A DNA stretch of 64,000 nucleotides from the NCBI GenBank assembly GCA_020744225.1, contig JAGMWG010000005.1, forward strand, positions 1-64,000, written 5' to 3'. Shown here one piece after another: positions 43,161 through 54,773 of this stretch; position 1 is the first letter of the stretch; the number at the start of each line of letters is the position of its first letter. The stretch is from Paraphoma chrysanthemicola. Lineage: Eukaryota > Ascomycota > Dothideomycetes > Pleosporales > Phaeosphaeriaceae. The notes below the pieces were generated by a model. The model saw nothing but the letters and a program-made list of their open reading frames with translations. It ran no database searches and was not told the DNA's origin. A program made the translations under genes and the position numbers.

Positions 43161-44370
43161 ATGCTGCTCGCTTCCGCGCTATTGTCGCTCGTTCTGCTAC
43201 TGTCGATCGGGTCCGCTTACCACGATCTCAGCGACGATACGCTCAAGAAGCTGCCCGGACCTGGCGACGACTTCGATATAAAGAAGGGCTCCCTACTCGC
43301 GCCCATCCTACGTCCGCGGGTATCCGGAACAGAAGGAAATGTGGCTGTGCGGCAGCATTTCATAGACTTCTTCAAGTCACAGCTGCCGGAATGGCGGATT
43401 GAGCTGCACAATTCGACATCCAAGACGCCGGTCAGCAATGGGAAGGAGGTACCATTTGTAAACTTCATCGCAACGCGTGACCCGCCGGGTGCCTTTGAGG
43501 GCGATGTTTCGCGGCTTGCGCTGGTCGCACATTACGACAGCAAGCTGACACCCAAGGATTTTATCGGAGCCACGGACAGCGCGGCACCGTGCGCCATGAT
43601 TATGCATATCGCGCGCAGTCTGGACGCAGCCATGGCGAAGAAATGGGCGTCTGCTGGAGGCGATGACTTTGATGTGGATCACCGCGGGCTGCAGATCCTG
43701 TTCCTGGACGGCGAAGAGGCTTTCAAGAGCTGGACTGACGAGGATAGCCTTTATGGCGCGAGGTACGATCACCGTACAAGTGAATGTGGCTCAGCACTGA
43801 CAATTGCATAGAGCTCTGGCTGGTGACTGGGAGTCGACCTTCCACACGGCTGCGTCTATCTACCGCACACCCCTCGATTCGATAGAGCTGTTCCTTCTGC
43901 TCGACCTCCTCGGTGCGGCCAGCCCACGCGTCCCTTCCTACTTCAAGACAACACACTGGGCATACAAGGCCATGGCACATGCGGAAGAGCGGTTGCGTAG
44001 CCTTGGCTTGATGAAGTCTTCGCCCAATCACGCAGCCAGAATGGCAAAGCGCGAAAACAAGAAGCCACGTGCTGAGCCCAAGTTTCTCCCTGAGGGCGAT
44101 AAGAGCGACAATGCTTTTATGGGCGGGTTCGTGCAGGATGACCACGTTCCTTTCATGGCACGTGGTGTCGAGATTCTCCACATTATACCCTCGCCGTTCC
44201 CCAGGGTATGGCATGAAATTACAGATGACGGAGAGCATCTAGACACGGACACAGTGGAGGATTGGGCAAAGCTCGTCATGGCGTTCACAGCTGAGTGGAT
44301 GGAGCTGGAAGGGCACCTCGACTTCAAGGCGGAAAGGCGGAAAGATTATGCTGCGAAATCGGAATTGTAA
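43161..44370 (+). CDS. Glutaminyl-peptide cyclotransferase-like M28 enzyme, two exons
   Basis: Exons 43161-43762 and 43812-44370 (49-nt intron) give 386 residues. A hydrophobic signal peptide or anchor leads (MLLASALLSLVLLLSIGSAY). The M28 fold carries VAHYDSK, GATDSAAPCAMIMHIARSL with the metal-binding Asp, FLDGEEAF with the metal-binding and catalytic Glu pair, and HIIPSPFPRVWHEITDDGEHL with the metal-binding His. Only three of the usual peptidase metal ligands are present, in the glutaminyl-cyclase arrangement, so it should cyclise N-terminal Gln to pyroglutamate in secreted proteins rather than act as an aminopeptidase. Likely location is the secretory pathway or outside the cell. Confidence 0.9.
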
Positions 44371-44846
44371 GTAGGTCTCGAATGCAACCAAGCGCGATCA
44401 TTAACACCAAGCAGCGAGATACCATGATTCTAGCTGAAATAAACTATTTTGCTATCGTTCTGTCATTCACAATGTTCTGCTCAGTCGGTGTCAAGACCTG
44501 CAAATTTCGAGACGCACTGACAATGAGACAAAGAACAGCAAAGCGTCAACACGAGTTTAGCGGGCGACTTAGATGTGTCTTTCATGGCTAATTCAACAAG
44601 ACAATGTCTCGCGTGCTGAGCAATATCATGCTACCTCTCTGATGACGCTCAGGCTTGCTCGTCCTTGCGATATACGAGAACATCATTCGACCACTAGGCT
44701 AGCGTAGCAAGCAATTCCACAGCCGGGCATCTTTTAGTCGAACTTGGACTAAGCTTCGCTTAAGTAGGAAAACTTTATGACGACCTACGATACCCCGAAG
44801 AAGCACTCGAAATCCTCCCACGACTTCCCATCCTCCCGACTGCGAA
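44371..44846. promoter_or_regulatory. Intergenic, upstream of the 1089-residue protein
   Basis: 476 bases between two plus-strand genes, with no gene-like frame. Confidence 0.4.
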
Positions 44847-47800
44847 ATGGCTCCACAAGCCGCTGCCCACAAGCGCGGCGGCACACATCGTGTGCGAGAG
44901 CAAGACAAAACTAACACGATCTTCGACGAATGGGACTATAAGCAGCTGAAAGCCGAGTGCATCGAGCGGAAGATCTACGTCAAAGACATGAAGAAAGTTG
45001 AGATGGCGAAGGCGCTGGCGGCCAACGAACGCGAGAAGAAAAGGAGAGAACGTGAGGCTGTCATTGAACGAGAGAACAAGCAACAACAGCTGGCCAAAGA
45101 GAAACGAAGAGAAGAGGCCAGAAAGATGAGGGAAGCGGCAGCAAAAACCAGAAGGAAGATTGAGAAACAGGCACGGAGGGAACGAGATGAGAGCGTCAGC
45201 GACGACACGCCTGATGAAGAGGAGCTCAAGGTAATGCATAACGAGCTGAAGGGTCGCGACGACGAAGACCCAGCTCAGATTCAAGTTGGCCAAGCTTTGA
45301 GCGAGGATTCGTGGGACAGCACTTCAACGGAGACGACATCTCAGACCACCGATACCCAGACGGTGGCAGGTTGCCGTCTCCAACTATTTGAATGGCCGTA
45401 TCCTACCGTGCCATCCCCTACTATTCCTTCATCACAAATTCCGCCCGCGCGTAGCCCAGGTGGCAGCATATTGCTGAGACCTGAGCCCCGAGTTCCACGC
45501 AGGATGCTTTACGTGCCACTCAAAGTGCACACAACGGGAACAAAAGAGAAAATGTTCCTGCCTGGACAAACATATCCTCCTGGCGTTGATCCAGACTACG
45601 TTCCAATTCTTCCTCCGTGCGTAAGACGTGCAGTACGCAATGGTCATACCACCGGTATTTTGCGAAATGCCAGCATTGAGCCAGCAACCGCCTGGGCCAA
45701 ACGCACAAGCATCCACGGCTGGAACGCGCATATGCTCTTCTCATTGCCTTCGCGCAGCGCAACAACGACACTACAAGCGGTTTACAACAAATGGAATCTT
45801 GAAGATCGCAAATTACTCCGCGTAAAACCGACGGACTCCAAAGCCGATCGTGACAGACGGCACGCACAGCGTGCTGCGAACAAGAAACGGAAAGTTGCGG
45901 ACGTATTGGATGCATGCCAGTGGAGACCGACTGCCGTGTGCTATCTGCCTGCCTACCTAGACTATGGTGAGGACCCAAGTCCACAAGGTCGGACGCTGGA
46001 GAATCTGTGGTATGTAAGGTTTCCTGGATGCGATGTCCCGCATTACTACTTCTGGAGCAGACGTGGGCAGTGGGACAATCCAGCCACACCCAACCCGTCT
46101 TGGCAGGGTGCGCAAGGACAGCATGACCAGCTTGCAGATTTTGAAGAGGACGAGAACGATGGTATCAAACTGAAAGATGGAACCGGAGTGTCCCAGAAGC
46201 GTTTGCCTCAGCCAACGAAGCCACCCTACAGGACTCTGATCCGCGTTGCAACACCCTGGACCCCATCGCCACCACCTTCACTCAGCTCGCCACCAACTGT
46301 ATCCGATATCGTTACTCGGATCGAGCATGAGCTCCGAACTGTCGGACTTGCTGCCACACTCACCTACTATCGCAGCAAATGGCTCGATAATGGCAAAGAA
46401 CCGGCATGGACAGCCTTTGCGCGCAAACTCTCCCTACTCTACCCAAGTGGCAACATTCCCACCACACCACCAGTCAACCCTGCAGGCGCAGTCAGCGTAG
46501 CGATGAAACTCGCAAGTCTCGATATGCTAGGTAGAGAGGCATTGCTACCACCCTTCAAAGGCGACGAGCCCTGGACAAGCAATGACGATGGTCGATGGGA
46601 AGTCGTTGAAGTCATGGCCAGTGACAATGATAGTGAACACGCTCAAACTCAAGCATCTTCACGCCGAGGCGAGGTTAATGCCCTATATCGCCGAAGCAGT
46701 ATACAACTCCCCTCACGACTTAGCACAGCTGCTTGCACCGCTTGGCTCGACACCGTCAGCCCGAGCTTCGCGCCACTGTCGCCTGGTTCCGTAGCAGCAT
46801 CGCCAGAACCCGAAGTCAGTGAGGCTATTCGCGAGGAGTGGGAACGTCAATTCTTGCAACCAAGTCCACGGGGTATGAATCTTAAATGTCCATTTTGCTT
46901 GCTTCCACTTGGAAGTATGAGCTTTGAGGCACAAGCGATGCACATGTATGGACACGGCACTATTCTTCCAACAGAGAGGCGTCGGTCGTCGTTTGACTTG
47001 CCCAGAGTTGCATTGCCTACTGCGACGCGAAGACCGAGCCATTTGCCCCTGTCGCGCAAATATTCGGTGTATGATCTAGGTGCTGAGGCGCTGCCAAAGA
47101 CAAAGAGCAAAAAGCGGAAATTGAATGTCAAGACGGGCGAGATGAAGCGGCGACGAGTGTCCCAGCAAACGTATCATCTTCCATTTACACCATCAACGCA
47201 CATTCAGTCTCCTTATTTACCTATGTTCAAGCGACATCCCGACGGTCATCCCAACGCGGCCTGGGGTCCGAGGAAAGCAAGTCAAAGCAGTATGGAGACG
47301 TTAGAATACCGCGATAAATACCAGCACGAACGCACGGCTAGCAGAGTGTTGGCGACGGAGGATAGAGACGAAGAAGATGGGAACTCGCTGGTCAGATTGT
47401 ACGCACTCGATCGTAGAAGTAGCAAGACTCTTGACCCAAGCTATTCAACTCTACCCACACCTCGCTCGGATAAGGACGACTCGAAGACAGCAAACGAGAG
47501 GAGAAGTGTTGACCTGGCGTATCCAGATTTCAGCCTAGGAACACATCGGAGGCCAGAAGGTCAAGCCAGATCCACGTTCCCGGCGAGACTCATCGCGTCG
47601 CAAGTGCGAAAGAAGACAACACAGGCAGACCTCGATTATCCCATCCTCAACCTGCCCTCTACACCCCCGTACGAGGAAAATGGCGCGGCACGACCAAGTA
47701 CAACGTCAGCAAAGAAACGTAAGCGGTCTACTGATCCCACGTATCGTGACCGACCCATTTTAGCTTTAGACGAAGGATCTCCGACTGTTTCATCCAAGCC

Positions 47801-48116
47801 TATCAAAAAGCGACCAAAACTTGCAGACCCAACGTACCGCGCATGCATTTCCTCAACATCATCCGAATCTGAATTAGGACAACCAGCACCACCGTCTGTA
47901 CTCCCTCCACCTCGCCCTACAACAAAACGGAAACGCGCTACGCAACCAAATGTTCGTCCGGAGTTTGCGTCACTTCATGAGGATGGGGATAACGTGGCAA
48001 CAAAGCGTGTTCCTCTGCCGCGTGCTCAAGAAGCGAAGACAATTATTACGAAGAGGAAAAAAATATCGGATCCGACCTATCGCGCATACTTTTCTTCAAT
48101 GTCCGATTACGAATGA
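44847..48116 (+). CDS. Large basic protein with SAP-like start, C2H2-like finger and C-terminal repeats; function unknown
   Basis: A single-exon 1089-residue frame. Near residues 28-60 a SAP-like helix pair (WDYKQLKAECIERKIYVKD, KVEMAKALAANE) suggests nucleic-acid binding. A long charged coiled coil follows (about 60-115, Lys/Arg/Glu rich). The middle is Pro/Ser rich with a conserved-looking block (FARKLSLLYPSGNIP). Near residue 681, KCPFC with MHMYGH later gives a C2H2-type finger. From about residue 955, a basic patch plus DPTYR unit recurs (KKRKRSTDPTYR, KKRPKLADPTYR, KRKKISDPTYR), each near a Ser-rich strip. The frame ends at TGA 48114-48116, but similar units continue in the same frame beyond it. 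Basic clusters suggest a nuclear location. I do not recognise a family. Confidence 0.85.
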   Translation: MAPQAAAHKRGGTHRVREQDKTNTIFDEWDYKQLKAECIERKIYVKDMKKVEMAKALAANEREKKRREREAVIERENKQQQLAKEKRREEARKMREAAAKTRRKIEKQARRERDESVSDDTPDEEELKVMHNELKGRDDEDPAQIQVGQALSEDSWDSTSTETTSQTTDTQTVAGCRLQLFEWPYPTVPSPTIPSSQIPPARSPGGSILLRPEPRVPRRMLYVPLKVHTTGTKEKMFLPGQTYPPGVDPDYVPILPPCVRRAVRNGHTTGILRNASIEPATAWAKRTSIHGWNAHMLFSLPSRSATTTLQAVYNKWNLEDRKLLRVKPTDSKADRDRRHAQRAANKKRKVADVLDACQWRPTAVCYLPAYLDYGEDPSPQGRTLENLWYVRFPGCDVPHYYFWSRRGQWDNPATPNPSWQGAQGQHDQLADFEEDENDGIKLKDGTGVSQKRLPQPTKPPYRTLIRVATPWTPSPPPSLSSPPTVSDIVTRIEHELRTVGLAATLTYYRSKWLDNGKEPAWTAFARKLSLLYPSGNIPTTPPVNPAGAVSVAMKLASLDMLGREALLPPFKGDEPWTSNDDGRWEVVEVMASDNDSEHAQTQASSRRGEVNALYRRSSIQLPSRLSTAACTAWLDTVSPSFAPLSPGSVAASPEPEVSEAIREEWERQFLQPSPRGMNLKCPFCLLPLGSMSFEAQAMHMYGHGTILPTERRRSSFDLPRVALPTATRRPSHLPLSRKYSVYDLGAEALPKTKSKKRKLNVKTGEMKRRRVSQQTYHLPFTPSTHIQSPYLPMFKRHPDGHPNAAWGPRKASQSSMETLEYRDKYQHERTASRVLATEDRDEEDGNSLVRLYALDRRSSKTLDPSYSTLPTPRSDKDDSKTANERRSVDLAYPDFSLGTHRRPEGQARSTFPARLIASQVRKKTTQADLDYPILNLPSTPPYEENGAARPSTTSAKKRKRSTDPTYRDRPILALDEGSPTVSSKPIKKRPKLADPTYRACISSTSSESELGQPAPPSVLPPPRPTTKRKRATQPNVRPEFASLHEDGDNVATKRVPLPRAQEAKTIITKRKKISDPTYRAYFSSMSDYE

Positions 48117-48752
48117 GAAACTGGTGACGTAGTACAGCAGGCGCCACGCAGTCGGATTGCTGTGGTATCAAAAGGAAGGGAAAAGGCAGAGACGGGAGGA
48201 ACCGATGTAGGCCTTTCGGCGAAGAAGAAGCGTAAGAAAGCCAAGATCCAGAAGCCATCCTATCGGCCCAAAGTTGAGGTTGAATCCGCGTCTGATTATG
48301 AAGGGAACCAAGGACTTTCATCTCCTGCCTCTGCCACTGTGCAACGAGGACAACAAAGACAATGAATGCCGCGGCGAACACGCAGGGCACTGTCGAGTAC
48401 GACAACAGCACCAGTACAGGCTATGCGTGTTGAGGCTGGTATTAAGAAAGGCAAGACATGCTTTGACACAGCATCGGAAACAATGAACCGCCCGCAAGAG
48501 AGTCCAAATTTCAAGACTGTGCGGATTTTCCGCGTGGCATTTCCAGCCGCCCAAGTGGCGATAAATAGCACTTTTTCGGACACAAGGCCGAGAACAAATA
48601 GGGTGAAAGTCGCTCGCAAGTTCGCCTCCGGTGGAGAAGATGCAAAGAAGATAAAACGTGATGATGGGACACGGGCACATGGTGGAAAACAAGAAGAGCA
48701 GCAGAAGGACGACAGGGAAGAGCGTCGATCTGGGCGGTGTCGTGTGATGTAA
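48117..48752 (+). other. In-frame extension of the 1089-residue protein after two TGA codons
   Basis: The frame of the preceding gene continues for 82 codons to a second TGA (48363-48365) and then from ATG 48366 for 128 codons to TAA at 48750. The first part carries another basic repeat (KKKRKKAKIQKPSYRP then SASDYE), matching the DPTYR and MSDYE units upstream, so it is or was part of the same protein. It may be readthrough sequence, a newly truncated tail, or a separate gene. Confidence 0.6.
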
Positions 48753-48990
48753 TGCGAACTTGGACGATGTAATGTCGCTTGGTGCAAAGTAGAAAGATGA
48801 AGTTTGTCTTTTGCATGCTGTCTGTTTGCACGAACAACGTCTTCCTGGTCTCCTTGCTTCTCTGTGTGTTGGAAGTGCAGCACAGGCTCGAGCTATTTTT
48901 GACTGAGCTACCTTTTGGTTTGAAGGATTGACCAAACTCATGACATGTCAATGGACATTTGCGTATTTAGAAAACCCTTACTTACTACGA

Positions 48991-49449
48991 TCAATACCTT
49001 CGGGACGTGTCGATGCTGAAGCGTGGTACTGCGCCCCAAACACACCATCCGCACTCACAATCTCTTACAATGCCTTCAAATGCTGCCTTCTTGTATATCA
49101 AGGATGTCGTCGTGCCCCTTACGTTCCGCGTAATTTGCACTGGTACGTGACCTAGACATTGAGGATTCAAGGCAAATATTCCTCCTTCAAATGACCAAGT
49201 TAAATGTCCTATCTTCTGATTGCCGCAAAACAGGCTCCAGTTACGGTTGAAACCTCGAATTTGGAACGTGAGAAAGTTGTAGTGTTGAAGCTCGAGGTAT
49301 TCGTCCGGATCCAACGCGATTGTGTGACTAGTTCAGTTTGAGAGCGTTGGGTACATGAACGGCTATGTTCCATGGAAGAAGCCGACGCAAGGGCCAGTTG
49401 AAAGAATTGTACCTTGATATCCTGCAGCATACTCCTGCGAAAACAAGAT
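48991..49449 (-). other. Doubtful ORF downstream of the rhodopsin-like gene
   Basis: Minus-strand coding-like text runs from EYAAGYQGTILSTGPCV (about 49435-49385) through two stops in the same frame to DPDEYLELQHYNFLTFQIRG and ends at 48991. It may be a decayed gene, a gene with an unseen intron, or 3' UTR. The first 70 bases are shared with 1467-1536. Confidence 0.3.
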
Positions 49450-50592
49450 CTATTTTGCGTTCTGTACTTGCTCTACAGTAGTGACCGCCAAGATGCCCTT
49501 GGTGCTCGCATCTTCGGCAATCTGTCTTTCTACATTACCTAGTTCGATCCATGCACGACTTTCCACACCATTATGTATCCCATTATTTTCGCCCCGTTTC
49601 CAAATCGAGCCGGAACGACCACTACTCGAAAGCGCGCCGTGTGTCTGCGATAGGTGTGTGCCGGACGAAAGATAGTATGAGTCTTCATTGGACCTCGGGC
49701 GCAGCAAGATGTAGAGAGCTGGGGCCATGGCAACGACTGAAGCGAACAGAGTCTCGATCGAAGCCCACATGGTCCGAGAAAGCTGGATACGCGCATTTTT
49801 CTTGCCTTGCATCATGCGAACTATCGAGACGGCGATTAGGAAGAAGCCAATAGAGAAGAGGGCGAGAAGGCGCAGTCGTTTCGAGAGCGTTGTTTTGGCA
49901 TGTAGTAAGATAGGAAAAGGGAGAGCTAACAACATGGCGTCTGTGATCATGTTGCCCACCTCGTACGTGATAAGCCACGCATTGCCTTTGACGCAAGAGC
50001 CTGGATAAGGTGACAATTGCCAGTATAGTTCGAAAGGTCGACATTCGACGAAAATCGAGATGGTAGCGGCCGCATACGTCGCCGCGAGAAGAGCCCAGAA
50101 TGTGTACAGTACGGTGAATTCGTGTGGTAGCTTACGGATCATGCGACGACAAAGGTCAAGGACGACCATCTTAAGACACCATAGACTTGCACGATATTAG
50201 TTCATACGCAAATTTTGCGTTGATGACAGTACTTACAGGGAGTTCAAGACGGATCGGCTAACAAGATTGAGCTTGCTGTTTAGCACCAACCAGCTTAGCT
50301 TTTCTGCACCTAGGCTCGAGAGATTGTCCCGATCTTCATCGTTCAATGCTGTGTACTTTCTTTAGTCGCAGCTGTCAACAGGCTGAGATTCTTACCTACT
50401 CGTTGTGGTGCCATGTAGCAAGATGTAATGGCTGACTATGACTCTTGCAATCAGGAAGACGCCAGCTCCCATAGTCCAGTAATCTCCTGCATTGAAGGCT
50501 TGCTTTTTGACTTTCCTGAAGGTTATTCTCGCGATGAAAAGCGTGAACGCTATGCCGTTGCAGATCCAGAGGCTCTTAGCATCAGTTGCCAT
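49450..50592 (-). CDS. Fungal rhodopsin-domain integral membrane protein, three exons
   Basis: Exons 50592-50400, 50348-50237 and 50185-49450 with 51-nt introns give 346 residues. Membrane segments include LWICNGIAFTLFIARITF, WTMGAGVFLIARVIVSHYILL, TVLYTFWALLAATYAAATISIF, a stretch after CRPFELYWQLSPYPGSCV, LLALPFPILL, LLALFSIGFFLIAVSIV and LFASVVAMAPALYILLR, so seven passes are likely. The motifs ECRPFxxYW and P-x-PGSC, and the AxxxExLFAxxVA helix, are those of the large fungal DUF/rhodopsin-like family (not opsins; no retinal Lys motif). The C-tail is polar (SGTHLSQTHGALSSSGRSG). Function is unknown; some relatives are linked to host or surface sensing. The intron 1 boundaries are less certain than intron 2. 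Confidence 0.85.
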
Positions 50593-53079
50593 TTGAGGAA
50601 GACTGGAACGAAGTCAGATGTGATGAAGGGAAGTGGGTCACAGAAGTTTCTGGGGTTGTAGACTAGCGTAGTCTGCCTTAACCTATGTACCCCAGGCGTG
50701 CGTGAGGCTTGTGCGGGGACGGCATAATAAGGTTCGAATGGCGAACGGCAACCCAGTTTGAAGCACTTCGGCGGACGACTTACGTTCTGTCAAGTAAAGC
50801 CATTGCACGCTAAAACTACACAACGCTCGAAGCAAACACTCATTAGGGCGTAGAGATGCTTAATCGGACAAACAATGTCGCGTATTAAGCGATGATAGGA
50901 GACGCTCGAGAGCGGGAAACGAGTGTAGTGTGGGGTGTGGTGAGCGGACGCATTGAGTCTCCGTTGAGCGATATCCCAGCATACCCTAGCTCTCTGGCCA
51001 GAGAGTTGTATTGGCACGGTTGTCCCGTCAGGGAGCATCGCACCGTAGTGGACGTGGCAGTGAATAGAGTGAAAAGACCATCGAGTGTGTATGCCCATCC
51101 TAACGACAAGAAAGGTGGCTCAAATCTGACACCTGCCAAGGATCTTGGTAGGATGCGATTTGGTGGATGAATAAGGTTTGTATACGAACATCTGAGCCCT
51201 ATATTGATCAATGCCCGGCGGCTGGCCGCTCAGCTTCTCGCCAACTCGCATAAATCTTGCGCAAGATATGACTCGTATTAGCCCACCTCAGTTTTTCCGT
51301 CGAGTGCGCGTAATCTGGCCAAATAAATGATTCACCAAACTTTAAATGGTCAATGACGTGTAAGAATACCTCCGCCAAGCAATGTTTCCGCTTCAAGGAT
51401 GTACATCCGCGCCTCCGCTGAAGTGACTGAAGGCTCGAAACTTTCATTGGTGGTTTCACACTTCGATTATCAGCGTCATGTACCGATATATTACTGCGTT
51501 TTTTTTTGAAATACGGAAGGTTTGAGATCTCAGAGCTTTGGTCCCCGCCCAACTATATGATTGGTCGGGTTGTCATGCGATTTCCCTGGCGACTGGTGCT
51601 CGGATCGTTTCGTTACCTGCATTAATCGTCGAAGAGTTACCGCACACCAGGATTTTAGGTGAATTCTTGTACTTCTTTGGCCCCGTGCTGCTACCGGCGC
51701 ACGACCTTGCATAATTCGACGTCACTACCTGATATCTCGCAGAAGACGACGTGCTGTCTGGCGAGCTATAAGGTGATGATGCTAGCGATGAAACATTGCG
51801 AGCGGTTACCGTAGGAGTCAGAGGCATTTATCGTGCGCGTAGATCGTGGGCATGTATGTGTTGGGTCCGGTGGACAAGATGAGAAGTTTAGCGTACTGAG
51901 CGTTCTGGTTGGCGAACTTCCCACCAGCTGTAGACGAGCTCGCAACCGTGCTTAACAATACACCGGCAACTTGGCGACCCCGGTGGAAGCTCTGAGAAGA
52001 TTTCGCCATTGTAAAAAAAAACATCCTGGACAGTTTCTCGTCCACAAAGCGGGAGTGCCGCCACATTACTCGCATAACGGAACCGTGTTACACATCAGCT
52101 GCAACGCCGAGCTGCCCCGCACCTGGGTGCAAGGTCTAATCCTGCAACTAAAGCAAAGTGCATTTCTTCGCCCTCTAGCATCTACCAAAATATGCAAGTC
52201 TTCGGGATCTGGTTTTGGGATCCTGCGCTAGCTTGAACTTAATCTGCTACCGTCGCCTGGTACGGAAGACTGTGCGCTTCGCTGATAATTCCTAAACCGG
52301 CTCTAGTGTGCACAAGGCTGAATGTAAAGCAGAATTGTTGGACCACACTTACATAGCAGTGAATTATATCCTTTGGACTGTAGCATCGTTGCGAATACAG
52401 TTTTTGGTCTGTGGAAGAATCAGGAATGCTTAATGTGTGTGGTAGATGGTAGCTACCACAGTCAACATTCGCGATGTACTGCCAAGATCCCTGGAGTCTA
52501 ATTCAGACCAGGCGTTCACAGCAGCACTTAAGGTTTGTCATAACGGTCGTAGCCGCCCCCGATAGGCTCGAGAGGCCCAAGCCAACACAATCGGACCGGA
52601 CGAGTCCATCCTTGGTTGGCACGATCGCGCCACGACTCAGCTTTACGGCCACCAAGGGCAGTACGACTATTTCCGCTTGAGAGCGTGAAGTCAAAGCCAT
52701 CCCACTGTGATTATGAGATCCGCTCGAGGACTTGCTACAACGATGGCAAAGAACACCGGCTCACAAACTTGGCAACATCGCAAATGAATAAGGCAAGGAA
52801 ACACGCACCATCATTGTCGGCTCAGTCGCGCGGGAACATGACACTCTACTCATCACCGGCCAGGTTGCTAGAACTCGAACGTACAGTATCATCATCGTAT
52901 CAGCCACTCCAGCTATTAGCTTCAGTATAAACAAGAAAAGCAAGATTGCACCGGTTAGAAATCTCTGCTAAAACCTGCTCACGTGCAACCGCCATTAGCT
53001 GCTAGTACTACTACCAGCTCGAGTAATTACCTGCGTATCTCATGCTAGCACTAGAACGTGCGACCTCTTTAGTACATAG
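50593..53079. other. Gene-poor 2.5 kb region with scattered weak ORFs
   Basis: Minus frames at 51208-51552 (HCLAEVFLHVIDHLKFGESF) and 51573-52075 (MAKSSQSFHRGRQVAGVLL in one frame, MPLTPTVTARNVSSLAS in another) have some protein-like character but no family. They could be decayed genes. A run of nine A lies at 52012-52021. Base composition turns AT-rich after 52930. Confidence 0.35.
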
Positions 53080-53613
53080 CCTTAATGTATGATACCTTAA
53101 ACAGTTCTAATAGTAATTCTTAGCTTATAATTAAATACAACCACTTTCTTTACTGATAAAAAGTAGGAAGTGTAAGGTATAGTCTCTAACTAACTGGACT
53201 AACAAAACTATGATTCGCTCTAGATCTGGGACTTTAGCGGCTGCATCGATGACGTTCTTTAGTTGTTGTGTTTAATGCTCAGCTACCTAGAGATTTAGAG
53301 GCTGGCTGGGCTTCACTTTCTTCTTACTAGCAGGATCTGCGTACAAGCCCCAGAAGTCACTCACAGCAAAGATAGCATTCGCACCCTCAAAAGCTGCTGT
53401 CAGGTTGTCAGGCTGTCAGAGTGTTGGGCCCGTCGAAATATGCTCTAACAACCTCAGCCCCTCAGGCTGCCAGAGCCAGAAACTTAGCACTAGAAGTGTT
53501 TCGAGTCAGGGCGCAATCTTTCCACCTAGTTACTTTAAAAAGACGCTCACTACGGGGCCGCCTTGATATCCAGTAGCTCCAACGATGACGATGAGTTTTG
53601 AGGTGCTTATGGT
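53080..53613 (-). pseudogene. NmrA-like pseudogene with RIP-like damage
   Basis: On the minus strand an NmrA/Rossmann start is clear (STSKLIVIVGATGYQGGPVV), with ATA at 53608-53610 where ATG is expected. After frame-shifted and stop-bearing sequence, the conserved block NLTAAFEGANAIFAVSDFWGLYADPASKKK follows in parts, then QQLKNVIDAAAKVPDLERII, before decay into AT-rich DNA near 53100. Stops appear where Trp, Gln or Arg codons are expected, which agrees with G-to-A and C-to-T changes. NmrA-like proteins bind NAD(P) and are redox sensors or reductase-like; this copy is dead. Confidence 0.8.
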
Positions 53614-54773
53614 AGAAAGCTTAACGAGTTCGAAAGATTGAACCAAAGGATGTTGGTTTTAGAGTCTGCGTGATCCGTGGCATCCTCTTGTCGCTTATAC
53701 TGCATGTTTCACCAAATCGACAGGCAGACTTGTTCTTTACTAATCCAATCATTGCACACGAATATTCCGATTCATCAGTAAAAGCTTGTTCTGCAAATCG
53801 ACTGCTATTGAGCGCAGAGGTATTCAATGCAGGAGTTATCAAAGCGTTAATTGTCAAACTCTCTAGCTAGCAACGATCGAGGCTATAATGTTCACGGGCA
53901 GAAGATACCTACCAGGCGAGTTATTACATCCGAATCGTACGGTAAACATGGAAGGCGAGGACACAAGCTAGTGATTGTGGGGTAATGGTATACTGACGCC
54001 ACGCTGACTAGGCGCTACAGTGGTAAATTGCCTTGGCATAAATTGAATAGTAATCCTTAACGAAATTGGCACTTATGAATTAGATCTTGGTCCCGTCGGA
54101 GCAATAATGCTCCCGAGTCGGGTTATGGTCAACGATCACTGCAACGTTGGTATCGCGACCAACAGCTGCTGACGTTATGTAGCATAGACCGATCACTCTT
54201 ATGCTCTCGTCATGTGCTCGGCGTTACGTTCTGCCGGCCCGACTTTTGAAGCAAAAATTAAATATCCGCCGCGGTGCTTGCTGATAGTGTTGAATTATGC
54301 GAGGGAACTACTAGGCTGCTTCATACGTTGGAACCGTTCCTTTCGGACCATTTGGGGCATATCTACATGCGGCCACCAGGTAGTAGTGAGTGCGCTTGCG
54401 GGTCACTGAGATAGTCCGCACACAGCACAAGTTGCATCGTAGATAAGAACAGTGTACTTTAGAATTGCGCCGTTCTACGGCCGAAGCCTAACGGATACAA
54501 ATGACGGAACAACATTTCGTTCGCATCCCGTCGATGTAGGTGAAAAGCGAACTAATAGGATACTAGCAGAACAAAGGGTTCCAAGATTAGTATTCATGCT
54601 GTGGCCAATCATGCCCAAGCTTCACCTGCACATCTTTGAGCATTAGAAGTAGAATGATACTGAGTGTAATAATATATAACGATGAACTAAGTTCCACAGC
54701 TGCATCTATTTCTCATCGCTTTTCCATCCTAAGGCCTCTTCCAAGACGTTTACATCATTATCAAAAATCAATC
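53614..54773. other. Intergenic 1.16 kb, AT-rich in part
   Basis: Between the NmrA pseudogene and the intact NmrA-like gene. No gene is recognised. The frame of the intact gene opens earlier (54636), but the added residues are not family-like. Confidence 0.4.
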
